Source: Anaerolineae bacterium
GTDB lineage: Bacteria; Chloroflexota; Anaerolineae; Aggregatilineales; Phototrophicaceae
DNA: 64,000 nucleotides
NCBI GenBank assembly: GCA_022823945.1
Contig: JAJEBK010000048.1
Span: 62,001-126,000 of the forward strand
Reading direction: 5' to 3'
The notes below the pieces were generated by a model. The model was not told the origin of the DNA. It saw only the letters and a list, made by a program, of their open reading frames with translations, and made no database searches. Below, one piece after another: positions 50,733-58,584 of this stretch (position 1 is the stretch's first letter; every line of letters starts with the position of its first letter). Made by a program: the position numbers and the translations under genes.

Positions 50733-52294
50733 CATTGCATGGTCGCGCGCGTGATCAGGCAACGTTGGTTGGCCGGCACCTGGCTGTATTCGTGAACAAG
50801 CCCATCCAGCCAGCTGACGATGACGCGCCGGATTTCGCTTTCGCCCAGCCCAAAATGCAGCGCAAGCTCTTCGCCCGCGCCCAGGCTCGAGCCGCTTTTC
50901 AGCTCGCGCATTTGCGTCAAGCCGTCGGCCGTTTCGACAGTCACGCGCGTGCCGATAGCATCCCGGTCTACGCCGTCACCGCCACGCAAGTCGAAGGCGA
51001 TCCAGTTGTTCACCAAGCCAGCCACGCCGACATTCTGATACAGCCGATGCCCGCTGTCCCAGATCGTGAGGACATAGTCGATGCGCCCATCGCGGTCAAA
51101 GTCGGCGCTGGAAAAGCCCATGGTCGGCTCTTTGCCCGCGCTGAACAGCTCGCCCGGCACGGCGCGAAAACCGCCACCGGCCTGATTGTGATAGAGCCTG
51201 TCGGGATAGGCGTAGTGCATGCCGGCTTTGCCATAAATGGGCGAGATGCCGGTCGCCGCCAGATACAAGTCCAGCCAGCCATCGTTGTCATAATCGAAGA
51301 AGCTCGTGCCCCAGCCGACCGCCTCTCCGGTGTGATAAGCGACTCCGGCGCGTTCTGCCACATCGTCAAAGCGCCCATCGCCGTGATTTTCCAGCAGCGC
51401 CATAGACCGCACCATGTTGGAAAAGTACAGGTCGATATCGCCATCGTTGTCATAATCGCCGACAGCCAAGCCCATGCCATGCACGATTGTGTCTGCGCCC
51501 GCGACCGCCGAGACATTGCGAAAGCACCAGCCCGCGCAGCCCGCCCCATCGTTGCGCCACAGCACATTGCCCAGCGCGTTCACCGCTTTGTCGTTGACCA
51601 CATACAAATCCAGGTCGCGGTCGTCGTCATAATCCAGCCAGCTGACAGCGAAACCCGCCCCCAGCAGCGCCTCGAAGCCCAGCAAGCCGCTGACATCGGT
51701 GAATGTGCCATCGCCATTGTTGTGATACAGCGTGTCGCGGCTTTGCGAAAAGTCGCTCGGCTCGCATTCGGGCAGGCAAGCCCAGTTGGTCACATACAGG
51801 TCGAGCCAACCATCTTCGTCATAATCGCCCCAGGCAGCCGAGCTGGTCTTGCCGTTGTCGCCCACGCCAGCCGCCAGGGTTACATCGGCAAAACCCTCGC
51901 CAGCGAGATTGCGAAATAGCGAATTGGTGCCCATATTCAGCACATACAGATCGCGCCAGCCATCGTTGTCATAATCCGCCCAGACCGCGCCGCCGCTGGG
52001 GATATCGGGCAGCTGCAACTGTTGGTTGTGGGGCGATACAACAAATTCGCCAGCGCCCAGATTGCGGTAGAGCGCGTTGGGGGCGAGGTTGCCCGCCACA
52101 AACAGATCAACCCAGCCATCGTTGTCATAATCCGCCCAGCCACTGCCAGCCGCCAGATAGCCATCGGGATAGGGTCCGGGCGCATCTTCATTCCAGATGG
52201 CGCGATGTGCGGCGTTGATGCCGGCACTTTGGCTGACATCGCTGAAGAGGATGCTGTCGCCCAGCAAGAAAAATAGCAGCAGAGCAGCGAACAT
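50723..52294 (-). CDS. Exported FG-GAP/VCBS protein with ASPIC/UnbV end (paralogue of 13788-15413)
   Basis: This 523-residue protein has a short signal peptide (FAALLLFFLLGDSILFSD). The rest is a beta-propeller with repeated Asp-rich calcium loops (WADYDNDGWVDLFVAGN, WGDYDEDGWLDLYVTNW and others). It ends in an ASPIC/UnbV domain (LALHFGLGESEIRRVIVSWL). Repeat order, spacing and the CLPEC loop match the protein at 13788-15413, so they are paralogues. It lies 36 bases after the second ABC ATPase gene on the same strand, so an operon is possible. Function unknown. Confidence 0.85.
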   Translation of the reverse strand: MFAALLLFFLLGDSILFSDVSQSAGINAAHRAIWNEDAPGPYPDGYLAAGSGWADYDNDGWVDLFVAGNLAPNALYRNLGAGEFVVSPHNQQLQLPDIPSGGAVWADYDNDGWRDLYVLNMGTNSLFRNLAGEGFADVTLAAGVGDNGKTSSAAWGDYDEDGWLDLYVTNWACLPECEPSDFSQSRDTLYHNNGDGTFTDVSGLLGFEALLGAGFAVSWLDYDDDRDLDLYVVNDKAVNALGNVLWRNDGAGCAGWCFRNVSAVAGADTIVHGMGLAVGDYDNDGDIDLYFSNMVRSMALLENHGDGRFDDVAERAGVAYHTGEAVGWGTSFFDYDNDGWLDLYLAATGISPIYGKAGMHYAYPDRLYHNQAGGGFRAVPGELFSAGKEPTMGFSSADFDRDGRIDYVLTIWDSGHRLYQNVGVAGLVNNWIAFDLRGGDGVDRDAIGTRVTVETADGLTQMRELKSGSSLGAGEELALHFGLGESEIRRVIVSWLDGLVHEYSQVPANQRCLITRATMQCAS

Positions 52295-52330
52295 GGATTC
52301 GTTTGCTCCTAATCCCTCCCCGGCCGGCTG

Positions 52331-53014
52331 TCAGGCGCTGGAGTGGATGCGACCGTCGCGCAGGCTGATCACGCGGTCGGCGTAGTCATCGGCGATCGGG
52401 TCGTGGCTGGAAAGCAAGATAGAAACGTCTTGCTGGCGCACGAAATCTTGCAACGCCGTCAGGATGTCGTGCGTGGTCTCGCTATCGAGCTCGCTGGTCG
52501 GTTCGTCAGCCAGGATAAGCTGCGGCTGCGCGACCAGGGCGCGGGCAATAGCGATGCGCTGCTGCTGCCCGCCTGACATTTCATAAGGACGATGATCGTA
52601 ATAATCCAGCAAGCCAACCAGATCCAGGCAAGCCAGGATGCGCTCGCGCCGTTCACCCCGCGGCACGCCACCCAAGCGCGCCATGACATCAAGATTTTCA
52701 TAGGCAGAGAAGCTGGGCAGCAAACCCATCTGCTGAAAGACAAAGCCGATGCTGCTGCGCCGCCAACGGGTCCGCGCCGATTCGTCCAACTGCGAAATAT
52801 CCTGGTCTTGAATCCAGATCTTGCCGCTGGTCGGGTCGTCCAGCCCGCCAAGGCAATTCAGCAAAGTGGTCTTGCCGCTGCCCGAGCGTCCGCGCAGCAC
52901 AACGAATTGCCCGCGTTCGACCACAAAACTCACATCTTGCAGGGCATGCACCGCGCCCGAATCGCTCGCATAGACGCGCCCGACCTCTTGTGCGGCGATA
53001 GCTGTGTCGTTCAT
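52331..53014 (-). CDS. ABC transporter ATPase, LolD/MacB type
   Basis: This 227-residue ATPase has Walker [13 protein letters not shown], signature YEMSGGQQQRIAIARAL, Walker B LILADEPTSELDSE and an H-loop SSHDP. The pattern FVFQQMGLLPSFSAYENL marks the LolD/MacB group, which drives lipoprotein release or drug and peptide extrusion with FtsX-like permeases. No permease gene is adjacent. The ATG at 53014 overlaps the stop of the AbrB-fused ATPase gene by ATGA, so both ATPases are made together. Confidence 0.9.
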   Translation of the reverse strand: MNDTAIAAQEVGRVYASDSGAVHALQDVSFVVERGQFVVLRGRSGSGKTTLLNCLGGLDDPTSGKIWIQDQDISQLDESARTRWRRSSIGFVFQQMGLLPSFSAYENLDVMARLGGVPRGERRERILACLDLVGLLDYYDHRPYEMSGGQQQRIAIARALVAQPQLILADEPTSELDSETTHDILTALQDFVRQQDVSILLSSHDPIADDYADRVISLRDGRIHSSA

Positions 53015-54009
53015 GCCTGCCGCCTGCGCAGCCACTTGCGCCCACGCCCATCTTCGCCCGCGCGGATCTCTCGCTGCAGCTGGATCTCGGCTTGCGACGA
53101 AGTTTGTTCGAGGTTATGGGCTGGCCGGATGACGATGCCGCCATCATCAGTCATTTCCATCTCCACGCGGTTTGCAAAACCCAGTTCTTCGCGGAATTGT
53201 TTGGGGATTTGCAGGCGTCCGCTGCTGTCCAAAACGATGAGCTCTTCAAAGCGGTCTTCCCAGCTTGCCTCGGCTGTGGCATCGGCCGTCTGCTGGCTGC
53301 CGGCGCGACGGCGGACTGTCTCGCTGGCCAGCTTGCCATCGCGGATGGCCACCACCCGCCCGACATGCTGGGCGATCTGGGGGTCATGACTGACGATGCA
53401 GATGGTCAAGCCTTCCTCGCGATTGAGCCGCCGGAAGAGCGCATAGACCTGGTCGGATGTCGTCGAGTCCAGCTCGCCGGTGGGCTCATCCGCCAGCAGC
53501 AGTTTCGGTTCGTTGGCCAGCGCCACGGCAATGGCGACGCGCTGCTGTTCGCCACCGGACAACTGCAATGGCTTGTGGTCGTAGCGGTCGCTGAGCTCGA
53601 CCTTGTCCATGAGCTCGCGGGCGCGCCTGTCGATATCGCCGCCGGCTCGTCCCGCCAAGGTCATGGGCAGCTTGATATTGTCCAGCGCCGACAAATAGGG
53701 GATGAGGTTGCGGCTGCCCTGCTGCCAGACAAAGCCGACTTCTACCTGGCGATAGTTGGTCAGTTCGCGCGTGCTGAGTTTGAGCAAGTTTTCGCCATCG
53801 ACCAGCACAGTGCCAGCCGAGGGGCGCGTCAAACCGCCCAGCACATTCATCAAGGTCGTCTTGCCGCTGCCACTCGCGCCGACAACCCCCACCAGCTCGC
53901 CTTCCATGACGGTGAGGTCCAGGCCTTGCAGCGCCATGACTTCAATATCGGCGACTTTGAAGATTTTGTACAAGTCCTGGCAGATGACAAAAGCGTCATT
54001 GTCGGGCAT
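53011..54009 (-). CDS. ABC transporter ATPase fused to an AbrB/SpoVT-type domain
   Basis: This 332-residue protein has residues 1-230 as a LolD/MacB-type ATPase: Walker [17 protein letters not shown], signature [17 protein letters not shown], Walker [14 protein letters not shown]. After a linker, about residues 256-298 form a swapped-hairpin AbrB domain ([19 protein letters not shown], then [16 protein letters not shown]). The tail is very basic (RKWLRRRQA). AbrB domains usually bind DNA or act as antitoxins, so a transporter ATPase carrying one is unusual. It is first in a two-ATPase operon with no permease beside it. Confidence 0.88.
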   Translation of the reverse strand: MPDNDAFVICQDLYKIFKVADIEVMALQGLDLTVMEGELVGVVGASGSGKTTLMNVLGGLTRPSAGTVLVDGENLLKLSTRELTNYRQVEVGFVWQQGSRNLIPYLSALDNIKLPMTLAGRAGGDIDRRARELMDKVELSDRYDHKPLQLSGGEQQRVAIAVALANEPKLLLADEPTGELDSTTSDQVYALFRRLNREEGLTICIVSHDPQIAQHVGRVVAIRDGKLASETVRRRAGSQQTADATAEASWEDRFEELIVLDSSGRLQIPKQFREELGFANRVEMEMTDDGGIVIRPAHNLEQTSSQAEIQLQREIRAGEDGRGRKWLRRRQA

Positions 54010-54134
54010 AGTTGCGCTCGTTTTGATGGCTGGCTAGGTCGCTCACGCTGTATTTAACCACACAGGTCGCCGCGGGCAAAGTGAGAATTGCGCGCGGAGT
54101 AGGAGTAAGCCCAATCAAGTAATGAAAGAAAACT

Positions 54135-54204
54135 GAACCACCGAGTGCACCGAGTTGAAAGCGTCCACCGAGAGATTTATACCTCTGTGTTCTCTGTGTC
54201 GAAA
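54135..54204. repeat. Type 3 repeat (ACCGAGTGCACCGAG / CTCTGTGT)
   Basis: AACCACCGAGTGCACCGAGT opens it and CCTCTGTGTTCTCTGTGTCG closes it. It lies in the gap between the divergent ATPase and monooxygenase genes, just upstream of the latter's promoter. Confidence 0.65.
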
Positions 54205-54259
54205 AATGCGCAATACTTTATTGGTTTCACTGGGAGGGGCTTCAAAATCATGCGCAGGC

Positions 54260-54268
54260 TGGCATAAT
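54260..54268 (+). promoter_or_regulatory. Extended -10 box (TGGCATAAT) seven bases before a start
   Basis: TGGCATAAT ends at 54268 and the monooxygenase ATG is at 54276, with no ribosome binding site between them. Same leaderless spacing as at 17154 and 21186. Confidence 0.55.
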
Positions 54269-54275
54269 CGTCCCC

Positions 54276-55718
54276 ATGCGCGAGGCACTGGATGTACTCA
54301 TCGTCGGCGCGGGCATCTCGGGCATCGCGGCCGGCTATTACCTGGAGCGGCGTTGCCCCGGGCTGCGCTGGCAGATCGTCGAGGCGCGCGAAAGCATCGG
54401 CGGCACCTGGGACCTGTTTCGCTTTCCCGGCGTGCGCAGCGACAGCGACATGTATACGCTGGGTTATCGTTTTCGTCCCTGGCGCGGCGAAGAAGCGATC
54501 GCCGATGGCGCGGCGATCTTGCAATACCTCAAAGATACAGCGCGCGAATTTGGCATCGACAAGCGCATCCGCTTCCAGCAGCGCGTCCGCCAGATCAACT
54601 GGTCGAGCGCTCAGGCGCATTGGACAGTCGATATCGAGGCCAGCGAGGACCAACGCTATCAATTGCAATGCAAGTTCCTGTTCATGTGCACGGGTTATTA
54701 TCGCTACGACCGCGGCTACACGCCCACCTGGGCAGGCATGGACTCGTTCCAGGGGCAGATCGTGCATCCGCAGGCCTGGCGCAGCGATCTTGACTATCGT
54801 GACAAGCGCGTGGTGGTCATCGGCAGTGGCGCGACAGCTGTCACGCTGGTGCCGGCTCTGGCAAGCGAGGCCGCTCAGGTAACCATGCTGCAGCGCTCGC
54901 CCAGCTATATCGTCAGTTTGTCGGCGCGGGACGAGATGGCTCTGCGACTGCAGGCCAGGCTGCCTTTTTGGCTGGGCTCCAAGCTGATCCGTTGGCGGCT
55001 GATTCTGCGCAGCATGATTCAATATCACTTTGCCCGCAGCAAACCAGACGAAGCGCGCGCTGCCATCCTGGAGGGCGTTCGCAGCGAACTGGGCGGTGAC
55101 TTTGACATCGAGCGCCACTTCAATCCGCGTTATCAGCCCTGGGATCAGCGCGTCTGCCTGGCACCAGATGGCGACCTGTTCAAAGCGATGCGCGCTGGCA
55201 AGGTGAAGGTGATGACCGGCCGCATCCAGCGCTTTGACGAAGCGGGCATCGTGCTGGAATCGGGCGAGCGGCTGCCCGCGGAACTCATCGTGACCGCCAC
55301 CGGGCTGGACATGCGCATCCTGCACGGCGTGCGCATTCTGGTCGATGACGCAGAAATTGAGCTGGGCGCAACACACAGCTACAAAGGCGTCATGTACAGC
55401 GGCGTGCCCAACCTGGCGTCGGCTTTTGGCTATACCAATGCCTCTTGGACATTGCGTGCCGAGCTGGTCTGCGAATATGTCTGCCGCCTGCTGAAGCACA
55501 TGGCGCGGCGCGGTTATGCGCAGTGCACACCTCGCTTGCCGGACGATATGCAGTCAGCGGCATTTGTCGATTTCACTTCTGGTTATGTGCAGCGCGCCCT
55601 GCCCGGCTTGCCCAAACAAGGGGTGCGGCATCCCTGGAAGCTGTATCAGAATTATCTGAAAGACATCTTGATGCTGCGCTTCGGGCGTCTGCATGACGGC
55701 GCGCTGGAATGGCGATAA
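54276..55718 (+). CDS. Flavin-dependent monooxygenase (Baeyer-Villiger / FMO-like)
   Basis: This 480-residue flavoprotein has an N-terminal FAD motif VLIVGAGISGIAAGYYLE, then the ESIGGTWDLFRFPGVRSDSD segment typical of the cyclohexanone-monooxygenase-like group. A second Rossmann motif VVVIGSGATAVTLVPAL for NADPH lies at about residue 190. It would insert one oxygen atom from O2 into a ketone, amine or sulfide. The ATG is placed seven bases after an extended -10 box. It stands alone on the plus strand. Confidence 0.9.
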   Translation: MREALDVLIVGAGISGIAAGYYLERRCPGLRWQIVEARESIGGTWDLFRFPGVRSDSDMYTLGYRFRPWRGEEAIADGAAILQYLKDTAREFGIDKRIRFQQRVRQINWSSAQAHWTVDIEASEDQRYQLQCKFLFMCTGYYRYDRGYTPTWAGMDSFQGQIVHPQAWRSDLDYRDKRVVVIGSGATAVTLVPALASEAAQVTMLQRSPSYIVSLSARDEMALRLQARLPFWLGSKLIRWRLILRSMIQYHFARSKPDEARAAILEGVRSELGGDFDIERHFNPRYQPWDQRVCLAPDGDLFKAMRAGKVKVMTGRIQRFDEAGIVLESGERLPAELIVTATGLDMRILHGVRILVDDAEIELGATHSYKGVMYSGVPNLASAFGYTNASWTLRAELVCEYVCRLLKHMARRGYAQCTPRLPDDMQSAAFVDFTSGYVQRALPGLPKQGVRHPWKLYQNYLKDILMLRFGRLHDGALEWR

Positions 55719-55903
55719 GCGCTGAGGCACTTCGTCGGAATGTGAAACTTTTTGTCTATGCCTGGAATCGGCGGCAACTAGATCTTCGACAGTATCCCAA
55801 GTGCAAGGCTTTCCCTATGCAATTCATAAATCCTTGACATGCACCACGCCCCCATTGTTCCAAGGCTTGCCTGGATATTTCTTCTGTGATAACTTTCCCC
55901 GCC

Positions 55904-55912
55904 TGCTACAAT
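55904..55912 (+). promoter_or_regulatory. Extended -10 box (TGCTACAAT) before a gene remnant
   Basis: TGCTACAAT matches consensus well but no intact gene follows. The next coding signal is the frameshifted remnant at 55951-56338. Confidence 0.4.
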
Positions 55913-55950
55913 TCAACCGTTGGCGACCTTGCCCTGTTTTAGTTGACATC

Positions 55951-56338
55951 TGGAGCCATGTTACGCCGGGCGTGCAGATCTGCTTCGCGCAATCGGGGCG
56001 CATCGTCTTTTTGGACGCTGCCTACTCGCCGCGTCAACTGGTGAACCTGCCCAAATTCAGTCGCGATGGACAGGACACCTGCACTGTGATTGACCGCGCC
56101 GCCGCTACCATCAGCAGCAGCCATTCCCAGCCAGACGCTGAGCGACTGCCAGGTCCAGCCCTGGGCAGATCTCAATTTCCGCCAAAGCCCGCTAGATGGT
56201 TCTGTCATCGGCGTTACTGCCAGCCGCGACTGGCTGCCCGCTAGCGAGAAAAGCGCCGGCTATTTCAAAGTTAGCCTGTGGGGCCAAGAGGGCTGGATCA
56301 GCAGCCAGTTTGTGCGTAACCGCGGGCAATACAGCTAG
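55951..56338 (+). pseudogene. Remnant of an exported SH3b-domain protein, frameshifted
   Basis: Frame 1 encodes PGVQICFAQSGRIVFLDAAY and SPRQLVNLPKFSRDGQDTCT, then VIDRAAATIS: a small beta domain that often precedes SH3b domains in this kind of genome. The SH3b part, SDCQVQPWADLNFRQSPLDG and later VSLWGQEGWISSQFVRNRG, is in the next frame and ends at 56338. The frame breaks near 56100-56130. No signal peptide or good start is found upstream. The SH3b part resembles the end of the beta-helix protein at 4290-7016. Confidence 0.6.
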
Positions 56339-56342
56339 GCTA

Positions 56343-57545
56343 TCAAGCGATAGCGGCTTGCAACGCTGTGATTGCGCCCGTCTCTGCCTCTGCGACCAAA
56401 GCCACGCATTCGCGCAGATTCGCGCGGATCTTCGCCAGGTCGGCATCGGTAAGCGGGAAGTCGTCTTCGGCAAGCTGCATCAAGCCAGCCAGTTCGTCCC
56501 GGCAGTTGACGATGGTTTCCAGGTCTGTGCCGCCCTTGTCGATGAAAGTGGCAGTCTGGCGGTCGATTAACTCGCGCGCGCGCCCCAGCAGAGCCACATC
56601 CCCGGGCAGCAGCGCATCGAGCAGGCGCTGCCAGACATTGCCCGCCCGGTCATAAAACGCCGCCACTTCGCGCAGTTGGTTTTCGTTCAGCACATCGGCG
56701 GCCTGGCGCAGGAAGTTGGCATAGCTGTCGCGGTCGGCGCCCCAGGACTTGCCAAAGGCGGGTGTCAAAAAGCGATAGGCAGAAGTATGGGCAGCCAGGC
56801 AAGCCCGTCCATTGGCATATTCTTTTGCCCAACTGCCTTTTCCTTTGCCGCCCAGCATCTTTTGCCAATGCTCCAGCGCCTTGATGCCAAAGTTGCGCGC
56901 AGAGCCCTTGGGTGGCTTTTCGATCATCAGATTCACCGTGTCGCGCAGACCCGCGCGGATGGCTTCGGGCAAGCGATCCGCCTGCGGCTCGCCCAGCAGG
57001 ATCAAGCCGTGGCGGTCTTTTTTGACTCGGCTCATCGCCCGGTCGAAGTCGTCGGCTGCGACAGTCAGTGGCTGGCTGCTGCGGTCGCTGATTAAGGCAG
57101 CGCCACCGGGTTCATAGCCAAAGACCACCAGCGGCATCGTGCCCCAGTTGGCATCGTCAACTTCCAGGCAATTGTAATCCAGCAGGTACATATCGGGCTT
57201 GGCGATGGGCGCTTGCCCCGATTCGAGCGTATTGATCAGATTCTTGCGCATGCGCTCGAGGCTGGCGGTGCGCAGCAGCTTGACCTCGATGCCCAGCCGC
57301 TCGAAGATGCGCTGCATGGGATCGAACGTGTTGCGCGTCAGCAGGTTGACCTGTGGATCGTATCCCTTGTAATGAAAGGTGAAATAGCCAAAGGCGATGC
57401 CACCGCTGATGCCCAGCAGCATGGCTTCGTCATAGGGTTCGTCAGTATGTGGCGCGATAACCCCCTGATAATCCAGCGCATTGCGGATGCTGCCCGTGTC
57501 CCAGTAGCTGCCATCAAATTGGGTGAAGTTGGGTAGAGTTGGCAT
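56343..57545 (-). CDS. BtrH-like N-terminal plus DUF4872 protein
   Basis: This 400-residue protein looks like the BtrH_N-DUF4872 pair. The first half (GSYWDTGSIRNALDYQGV, then MLLGISGGIAFGYFTFHYKG) resembles BtrH, the acyl transferase/cysteine-protease-like enzyme of butirosin synthesis; YLLDYNCLEVDDANWGTMPL lies mid-protein. The helical second half is DUF4872. The Cys and His that would act in a papain-like mechanism are not obvious, since the N-terminal glycine-rich motif has no Cys. AGGAG precedes the ATG. It has no biosynthetic neighbours, so its role is unknown. Confidence 0.82.
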   Translation of the reverse strand: MPTLPNFTQFDGSYWDTGSIRNALDYQGVIAPHTDEPYDEAMLLGISGGIAFGYFTFHYKGYDPQVNLLTRNTFDPMQRIFERLGIEVKLLRTASLERMRKNLINTLESGQAPIAKPDMYLLDYNCLEVDDANWGTMPLVVFGYEPGGAALISDRSSQPLTVAADDFDRAMSRVKKDRHGLILLGEPQADRLPEAIRAGLRDTVNLMIEKPPKGSARNFGIKALEHWQKMLGGKGKGSWAKEYANGRACLAAHTSAYRFLTPAFGKSWGADRDSYANFLRQAADVLNENQLREVAAFYDRAGNVWQRLLDALLPGDVALLGRARELIDRQTATFIDKGGTDLETIVNCRDELAGLMQLAEDDFPLTDADLAKIRANLRECVALVAEAETGAITALQAAIA

Positions 57546-57580
57546 GGTTGATGCTGCTCCTGTCCGTCATCTGCTCACAA

Positions 57581-57589
57581 ATAATACCA
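57581..57589 (-). promoter_or_regulatory. Extended -10 box (TGGTATTAT) for the BtrH-like gene
   Basis: On the minus strand TGGTATTAT lies about 36 bases before the ATG at 57545. The leader contains AGGAG. Confidence 0.5.
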
Positions 57590-57658
57590 AATTGGGCTGG
57601 CCAGGCACATGCAAGCATCCTCTCAATTGCGAATGCCTGTACAGATTGTCGCGCCAGG

Positions 57659-57667
57659 TGGTAGACT
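57659..57667 (+). promoter_or_regulatory. Extended -10 box (TGGTAGACT) eight bases before a start
   Basis: TGGTAGACT ends at 57667 and the deacetylase ATG is at 57676, leaving no room for a leader. Confidence 0.5.
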
Positions 57668-57675
57668 CTGCGCCT

Positions 57676-58545
57676 ATGTCCAGGTCACTGCGCAGATCAA
57701 TCATTTCCAGGCGACAGTTTTTGCGCCGGGTCGGCATTTTGGGCGTGGGCGCGGCGTTTGGTGGTAGCCCCTTGTCTGTTCCTGGGCGCTCACTTGCCAA
57801 TGACGCGGAGCCTATTCGGACTGTCGCGGCAGCCGGGCGCAAGGTGTGCCTGACTTATGACGACTTGTGGAACGAGTATTACACATTGCGCATCGCCAGC
57901 ATCTATCACAAGTACAGCATTCGCATCGCGCTCTTCCCGGCCGGGCGCGCCATCAACAACAACCTGAAACGTCCACACAGAGACCACGAAAATCTGTATC
58001 CGCGTCTGCGCGATATGGGGCACGAGATCGGCTGCCATCTGTACACGCATCGCAACCACCGCAGGTTCAGCTTGCAGCAGCTCATTGATGAAGAGATGGA
58101 GCCGGCGCTGGACACCATGCGGCAGGCGCTGGGCGCAGATTTTATGCCCATCGGCATCCGCCCGCCCTATGGCATCGTGACAGATGCCATCCGTGAGCTG
58201 TCGGCGCTCTATGACATCCCGCTCATTTTGTGGGGTGTCGATTCGCAAGATGCGCTGTGCACTGTGCGCACAGATTGCGACAGCGCCTGCTCTGCGCCGG
58301 CCGCGGCTGATGGCAGCCTGTCGGAGCAAGTTGGCCAGAGCGCGCCCTGCACGAAGCAAGAATGCGAGCAACTATGCGTGAATCACATCATTGAACGACT
58401 CGACCGGCTTCTGCGCCCCGGCAGCGTGGTATTAAATCACGGAATCCGCAATGCCTACCTGGCTGTCGGTCCGCTGCTGAATACGCTGCGCCGGCGAGAT
58501 CTGCAGCCTGTCGCGCTGTCGGAGTTCCTGGCGTTGGCCGGTTGA
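57676..58545 (+). CDS. Tat-exported polysaccharide deacetylase (CE4-like)
   Basis: This 289-residue protein has a twin-arginine signal ISRRQFLRRVGILGVGAAFG and is exported folded. CE4 motifs are present in modified form: LTYDDLWNE (catalytic and metal Asp pair), CHLYTHRNH with metal His residues, IRPPYGIVTD, LILWGVDSQD and VVLNHGIRN. A Cys-rich insert between motifs 4 and 5 (CTVRTDCDSACSAP, later CTKQECEQLC) has six Cys and may form disulfides. It would remove acetyl groups from cell-wall or environmental glycans. The ATG at 57676 is the only start compatible with the Tat signal length. Confidence 0.88.
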   Translation: MSRSLRRSIISRRQFLRRVGILGVGAAFGGSPLSVPGRSLANDAEPIRTVAAAGRKVCLTYDDLWNEYYTLRIASIYHKYSIRIALFPAGRAINNNLKRPHRDHENLYPRLRDMGHEIGCHLYTHRNHRRFSLQQLIDEEMEPALDTMRQALGADFMPIGIRPPYGIVTDAIRELSALYDIPLILWGVDSQDALCTVRTDCDSACSAPAAADGSLSEQVGQSAPCTKQECEQLCVNHIIERLDRLLRPGSVVLNHGIRNAYLAVGPLLNTLRRRDLQPVALSEFLALAG

Positions 58546-58584
58546 TGTTTCGCTCTTGCAACATACAGGTTTAGGATCAATCTC

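Noticed and set aside
50666-51919. A 417-codon plus-strand frame opposite the second FG-GAP gene
   Set aside because: Same artefact: the repeats mirror those of the real propeller protein on minus.
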